A stretch of DNA of 64,000 nt from the NCBI RefSeq assembly GCF_000972845.2, contig NC_040021.1, forward strand, positions 10,568,908 to 10,632,907. The letters run 5' to 3'. A program made the translations under genes and the position numbers. The notes under the pieces were generated by a model. That model worked only from the letters and a program-made list of their open reading frames with translations. It was not told the origin of the DNA and did not search any database. The DNA is from Larimichthys crocea (Eukaryota; Chordata; Actinopteri; Sciaenidae). Of the stretch, positions 59,456 through 64,000 are shown in pieces (position 1 is the stretch's first letter; the number at the start of each line of letters is the position of its first letter).

Positions 59456-60867
59456 ACAAACCCAAAAATCTTAAGCATTTATTAACTTTTAACTATGAAC
59501 TTTTTAGTCTGTTTATTTTTTTTTAGCTTTTTGTTTGTAAGTGGATGGGGTTCACGTACGTTTGTGTCCCAGGGTATGGCGATTGTTGCATTTAGCCCGA
59601 TGAGGCGGCATCTGCAGTCGTCTGTGGAGACAGGCTGAGAGGTTGGTGCTTTGCTGCCAAAGCCCTCATTAGTGCATTGAATCACTCAGAGGGCAAAGCA
59701 GCACTGATCCATTCACACAGCACTATACAGTAAATACATACATTGTAGTCAGTGATTATGTAGTGTACTGGTAAATAAAAAAGTTCATAAACAAGATGGG
59801 AGATACCCGAGATAAGACCCAGCAATAGACATGGGTCTGATATCTCTAAGTCAAGCATAACTTATAGAATCTATCTGAGGACATCCTGGGCTCTCTTTTG
59901 ATGCCCCGGTTGTGGGGGTGTGGCCAACATGGCACATACACTGTCTTTTCAAAATAGCATACATTTTAACATCCATGTTTTACAACAACAAGAGAGATAA
60001 GTCAACAATTTTTTGCAGTTATCATGTTTCTATTGTTAAAAATCAAGTTTTTTCTTAAATATCAAAGTCTTTACTTCAATTTAGTAAAATTTTTAGAAAG
60101 GCACAGTAATTTTAACCCTTTCAAAACACAACTTTTATGTAATGTCCTTTGTAGTGGACATCAGGACTTACTAACCCCCATTTTAATACATCAGGGAGCA
60201 GAAGGCTAAGAAAAAGAGAGAATTGTGGAGGGAGATTCAGATTTAGAGCAGCCTGAAGATGAGATGAGTTTAAATTCTTGTTCCAATGTTTACTGTGGGA
60301 AGTACCAGTAAGGATATACCAGTAAATATGTGTTTATTTTGGCGCCATGTTTAACTAACCCTGTTTGGTAGTTTGAAGAGTTTGAATGTCAGAATTTGAA
60401 TTAATTTTGTTAAAAGACAACATGTTCTGTCCTTTAGGATTACATTGTAGCCCTGATTGCTAGCTGGCATCTTTAAATCTTTCATCTTTTCAGAACATTG
60501 ACAAATTGCGTTAGTAAAGGTCAGACAGAAATGTGCTGATTTCCTCCCTCATGTAAAATGATATCCACAGAATATAATATAAAATAGCCAGAGCATTCAG
60601 AAGTGTATTCTAAAAAAGAAATCCACACGAAAATGAATTTAGTATTATAACATTACATCATTACATTCTGTATAAAAAAAACCCCAATGTCCACTACAAG
60701 GGACAGTCCATAAAAAATAATGTTTTTGGAAAAAAAAAATAGCTGCAATACGTTTCTTTCAACTACAATACTTAAATTATCATAAAAATATCCAAAAAGC
60801 AAAACTTATTTTTCCTCTGGGTCTCAGGAGGATATCTTTTTATAACTAAATCGCTTTCTCCTACCCA

Positions 60868-60868
<1 letters not shown>

Positions 60869-60913
<45 letters not shown>
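60869..60913. repeat. (CA)n microsatellite
   Basis: 22 CA units at the left edge of the candidate minus-strand 3' UTR. Confidence 0.96.
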
Positions 60914-60916
<3 letters not shown>

Positions 60917-61814
60917 GGTGATATAAATAAAACAACAGACATTTTCTACTCTCTTTTTCATTTTTATTTCCATTTTTTATTCATTTTGCACAAGCTTGCA
61001 TATATACTGCACATACATTCAGTTCATAGAGGGTGAAGGCACGAAAGGCAATTTGACTACTGGTTGTTTTTGGGCTGGGCCAAAGCAATACAGGGGAAAT
61101 AATCTCAAGAGAAAATACAAAACTGCTTCCAACCTAGTTTCAGCTTTCTAGGCAATCCTTGGCCCTGTCCTGGAACAAGAAAACATAACAACCTTTGTTT
61201 GTATTTTTAAACTGTCCAGTTCCATTTAGCTGCCAAGGTCTCCATTTTTATCATTTCTCTCAATTGAATGATCACGCTAGAATACAAATTTTTAAAATTC
61301 GATTTTTGGATAGATAACGATTAAAATCTTTTAAGTGGGTTCTACTCAATGAAATGCAGTACAGCCTTCCCTGTTTGAAAAACAAAAGAAAATAACATCA
61401 AATAAATTAGGATAAATTAAACCAATAAATTACACAAAATCTGCAAGACAAATAGACACCAATAACAGAAAAAAAAGCAGCCATGTCACGAGTTTTATTT
61501 TACAACCTGTGTGTAACTATTCAGACTGTATTTGAAACATGGCTGTTCCAGTTGGAATTACTGCACTAGAATCGAATAATAATGTCATACAAAAAGCATC
61601 AACAAAACACTATTTACATAACATATTGCTAAGTTACACAAAGGCAGTATTTATCACTGTAAGTCCACATCATTGATATTTACAAAAAAAGAGGAGCAAT
61701 GTAATAATATTTTTAAAAAAAAGAAAAAAAAAAAAAAAGAATTACTACCGAAAGCATTGAGAAACAAAAACCCCTTTCAAACAGGTCAGAAAACAGATCA
61801 GAGGAAATTATCGC

Positions 61815-61818
<4 letters not shown>

Positions 61819-61850
<32 letters not shown>
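61819..61850. repeat. (CA)n microsatellite
   Basis: CA run inside the candidate prox1 3' UTR region. Confidence 0.95.
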
Positions 61851-63537
61851 AAACACACGTTGCCAACGCTTAATGAGAATCATTTACATGTCAGGATGGT
61901 ACTCCCAGGGGTGGGGGAGGGGCCACAGTGTTGAGAATTGTGTCACTCACTGGTTCACAGGTTCTCATAATCGGTCTTTTCTCTCACACAGACATACTCA
62001 TATACATTCACACACACACACACACACACACAATGCAAAGCCTACAGAAACTCCACAGAGTCCAAACTTTTTCCAACTGTTTGAACCCGGTAAAAAAAGG
62101 GTATAAATCGCTTTTTTTTTTTTTTTTTTTTTAAACTGTCTGCAGTCTCTTTTTAAACTGTTACTGTACAACATGTGCCCCCTCCATGACACTACTCCTC
62201 TGATGACAATGAGTTCCTGTCTCTCTCTCCCGGGTCATATCTGGAGCTACGTCGGCGGGAGTCTGCCCTTGTTTTTTTGGGACGAGACCAGGTCTAAAGA
62301 CTGCCAACGGGCCACTCTGTGACATCATCTTTACCCGAACGTTAGCCTAACGCATCGTTCTGTCAGCAAAAATTAAAGAAACGGATGCTGGTGCAACTTC
62401 AAGGGCACTGCCGACGGGAAACAGACCCCCGTTAAAGGCATGGCAGGGAAAAAAACAACAAAAAAAAACAACAAAAATCTCTCCTCTGTTTTTTTTTTTT
62501 TTTTTTTTTTGGAAGAGTGGTAACAAGTCCAGTTGGAGGGAGCGGGTCATCCCTCTTTTTTTATTTCATCCTTCTTTTTTTAACCACTCTCGCCCCTCTC
62601 TAGCACTCTGTGATGATAGAAAAAACTGTACAGCTATTCTTTGTTTCATCCTGACCGTATTTACAGTAGCAACAACAATATTTCATTACTCTGAAAACAT
62701 ATTCCAAGTTTATTTTTCTGATCTCAAGAAGACAGCCATTCAGCACAATACAAAAAGTAAAAGAAACCAAAAAGGAAAAAAGTGGTCACAAAACCTGCAA
62801 AAAAAAACTACAACTATTGCTCCTAATCTACCAACAACTCACTTATTCAGAATACAGATTTAAACAAAGCCGTCACTAAAAATACCCTCAAGCTTTCTTT
62901 TATGAAACATTTCCTAACAGTGCCTTCCAAAGATCTTCCACTACTGTATATATTTTTTCCCATAGATTTATCCTTTACAACTCTTAAAAAAGGCTATATA
63001 CTGTATGTATTTCAATAATGTTATCCTTACAATCAAATAACCCCAGAATAGGAAAACTTGACAAAAATATTCTCAACGCTGTATTAAGGTCTTGCTAATT
63101 CTTTTTTTTTTTTTTTTTTTTTGTACATAAGTCTTCATTATCCTGAATTAATCTTTTTAGGCGCAGGAACTCTTTAACTTTAGGGCGGGGTTGCAGGAAG
63201 GGGGTGGGTGGAGAGCGATAATAATCTGTGCATCAGATAAAAGTGTCCTTTCCTTTCTCCTTTGTTTGTGGCGCTTTAGAGCCCTTAGCTAGTGCTTTGA
63301 GACTCTGAGACATGCAGGGCCTAGCCCATCCTTCAGTGAGAAATATGTGCGAGTCGCTCTCTCAGGACTCCGGATCTTAAGAAGAACACTGTCCGGGGAG
63401 AAGGGTGGAGGGTGGGGTGGGGGGGACATAATGAAGGGAGTAGCTCTCCGTCTTTCTCTGCCTCCTTTTGTCAGGTGCTTTGTCTCGCTTAGACAAGTCA
63501 GCAGGTTAAGCAACCTGCCCCTTTTGATCTTTTGTGA

Positions 63538-63562
63538 CACACACACACACACACACACACAC
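63538..63562. repeat. (CA)n microsatellite
   Basis: 12 CA units. Confidence 0.93.
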
Positions 63563-64000
63563 TATAAGCCAATGTCGCCAAGGTGAGATCAACAGCTAGC
63601 TCGCACGCACTCGAGAAGGCATTCAAGTCCTCTCATTGCTTCAAACTTACCTCCTCAAAAAAAGGGTAGCTAACACCTAACCACTTCTTTAAAATTCTTT
63701 AAAAGCCTGAGAGGGCGGATAAAATTAATAAACCGCTAGATATACATGTACAACTCAAGTGGAAAATCTGGGATTGGTATCTCAGGTAAAAGTGAAAGGA
63801 ATGGCATTTAACAAACCGGGCACAGTGGCTTCAACAGAATCTCACTTTGGGTCTTTAAAAGCTGCCAGTTTGGGACGGAGGGACAGAGTAGAGGGTTTCA
63901 GGTGCGTGTCGCTCTTCGCTCTGTGCCTTTGTCCCCGCTCTTTGTAGTGATGAGAGCTTCTCCGTCTACCCCTGGGGTGAGTGCTCACCTCTGACCTCGT

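Larger units (their letters stand above)
40810..60930. other. 20-kb region without recognised genes (candidate prox1-side gene desert)
   Basis: I found no exon set that encodes a recognisable protein on either strand. ORFs here are short, repeat-driven or overlap randomly. Several non-repetitive stretches rich in homeodomain-type TAAT cores look like conserved non-coding elements and are listed as findings. Dispersed repeats and microsatellites fill much of the rest. In vertebrates the gene beyond SMYD2 is PROX1, whose surroundings are rich in enhancers, so regulatory content is plausible. Confidence 0.5.
60935..64000 (-). other. Candidate 3' UTR of a minus-strand gene, possibly prox1
   Basis: Minus-strand AATAAA hexamers occur at the left edge (TTTATT on the + strand near 60960-60985), and the following 2.5 kb is AT-rich with long T runs and no coding exon. 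Human gene order places PROX1, with a long 3' UTR, beyond SMYD2 in this orientation. No PROX1 coding sequence is in the window, so the assignment rests on synteny alone. Confidence 0.3.

Noticed and set aside
1..64000. tRNA, rRNA, CRISPR or viral coding regions
   Set aside because: No cloverleaf, rRNA core, spaced repeats or viral protein motif was recognised by eye. tRNAscan and Infernal would be decisive.

Overview
The window looks like nuclear DNA of a ray-finned (percomorph-type) teleost. It has vertebrate gene structures with small introns. Dinucleotide (CA/TG) microsatellites are very dense, and several degenerate dispersed repeats resemble families common in teleost genomes. No bacterial-style operon, tRNA, rRNA or CRISPR array was seen.

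Two protein-coding genes can be reconstructed completely, exon by exon, with frames that join at every junction. (1) ptpn14 is on the + strand: 19 coding exons from 5165 to 29833, 1309 codons, with a non-coding stretch of its first coding exon from about 4931 and a 3' UTR to about 31670. It encodes a FERM domain, a long disordered linker with two PPxY motifs, and a C-terminal tyrosine phosphatase domain. (2) smyd2 is on the - strand: 12 coding exons from 39991 down to 32256, 432 codons, with a short 3' UTR ending near 32120. It encodes a SET/MYND lysine methyltransferase. The two genes converge tail to tail with about 0.45 kb between their polyadenylation sites. In human, PTPN14 and SMYD2 are also convergent neighbours and PROX1 lies beyond SMYD2, so the block is old.

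Layout: 1-4930 is upstream or 5'-UTR-intron sequence of ptpn14. 4931-31670 is ptpn14; intron 2 is long (7.8 kb) and the FERM exons cluster at 17.2-18.9 kb. 31670-32120 is the convergent intergenic gap. 32120-40010 is smyd2. 40010-40810 is a promoter-like interval with a near-perfect RFX X-box. 40810-60930 has no recognisable gene but holds several conserved-element-like blocks and dispersed repeats; by synteny it would be the regulatory gene desert next to prox1. 60930-64000 is T-rich on the + strand with minus-strand AATAAA signals at its left edge and could be the prox1 3' UTR, but that is inference only.

The most notable sequence-level findings are in smyd2. Intron 9 is a U12-type AT-AC intron, and only that reading restores the protein frame. 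Intron 1 is a GC-AG intron. The exon 3 acceptor sits against a 64-nt (TG)n tract. In ptpn14, the catalytic WPD-loop aspartate is replaced by glutamate, and exon 13 carries Gln/Pro, His/Asn and Gly/Ser expansions. I did not find a wholly new biological system.
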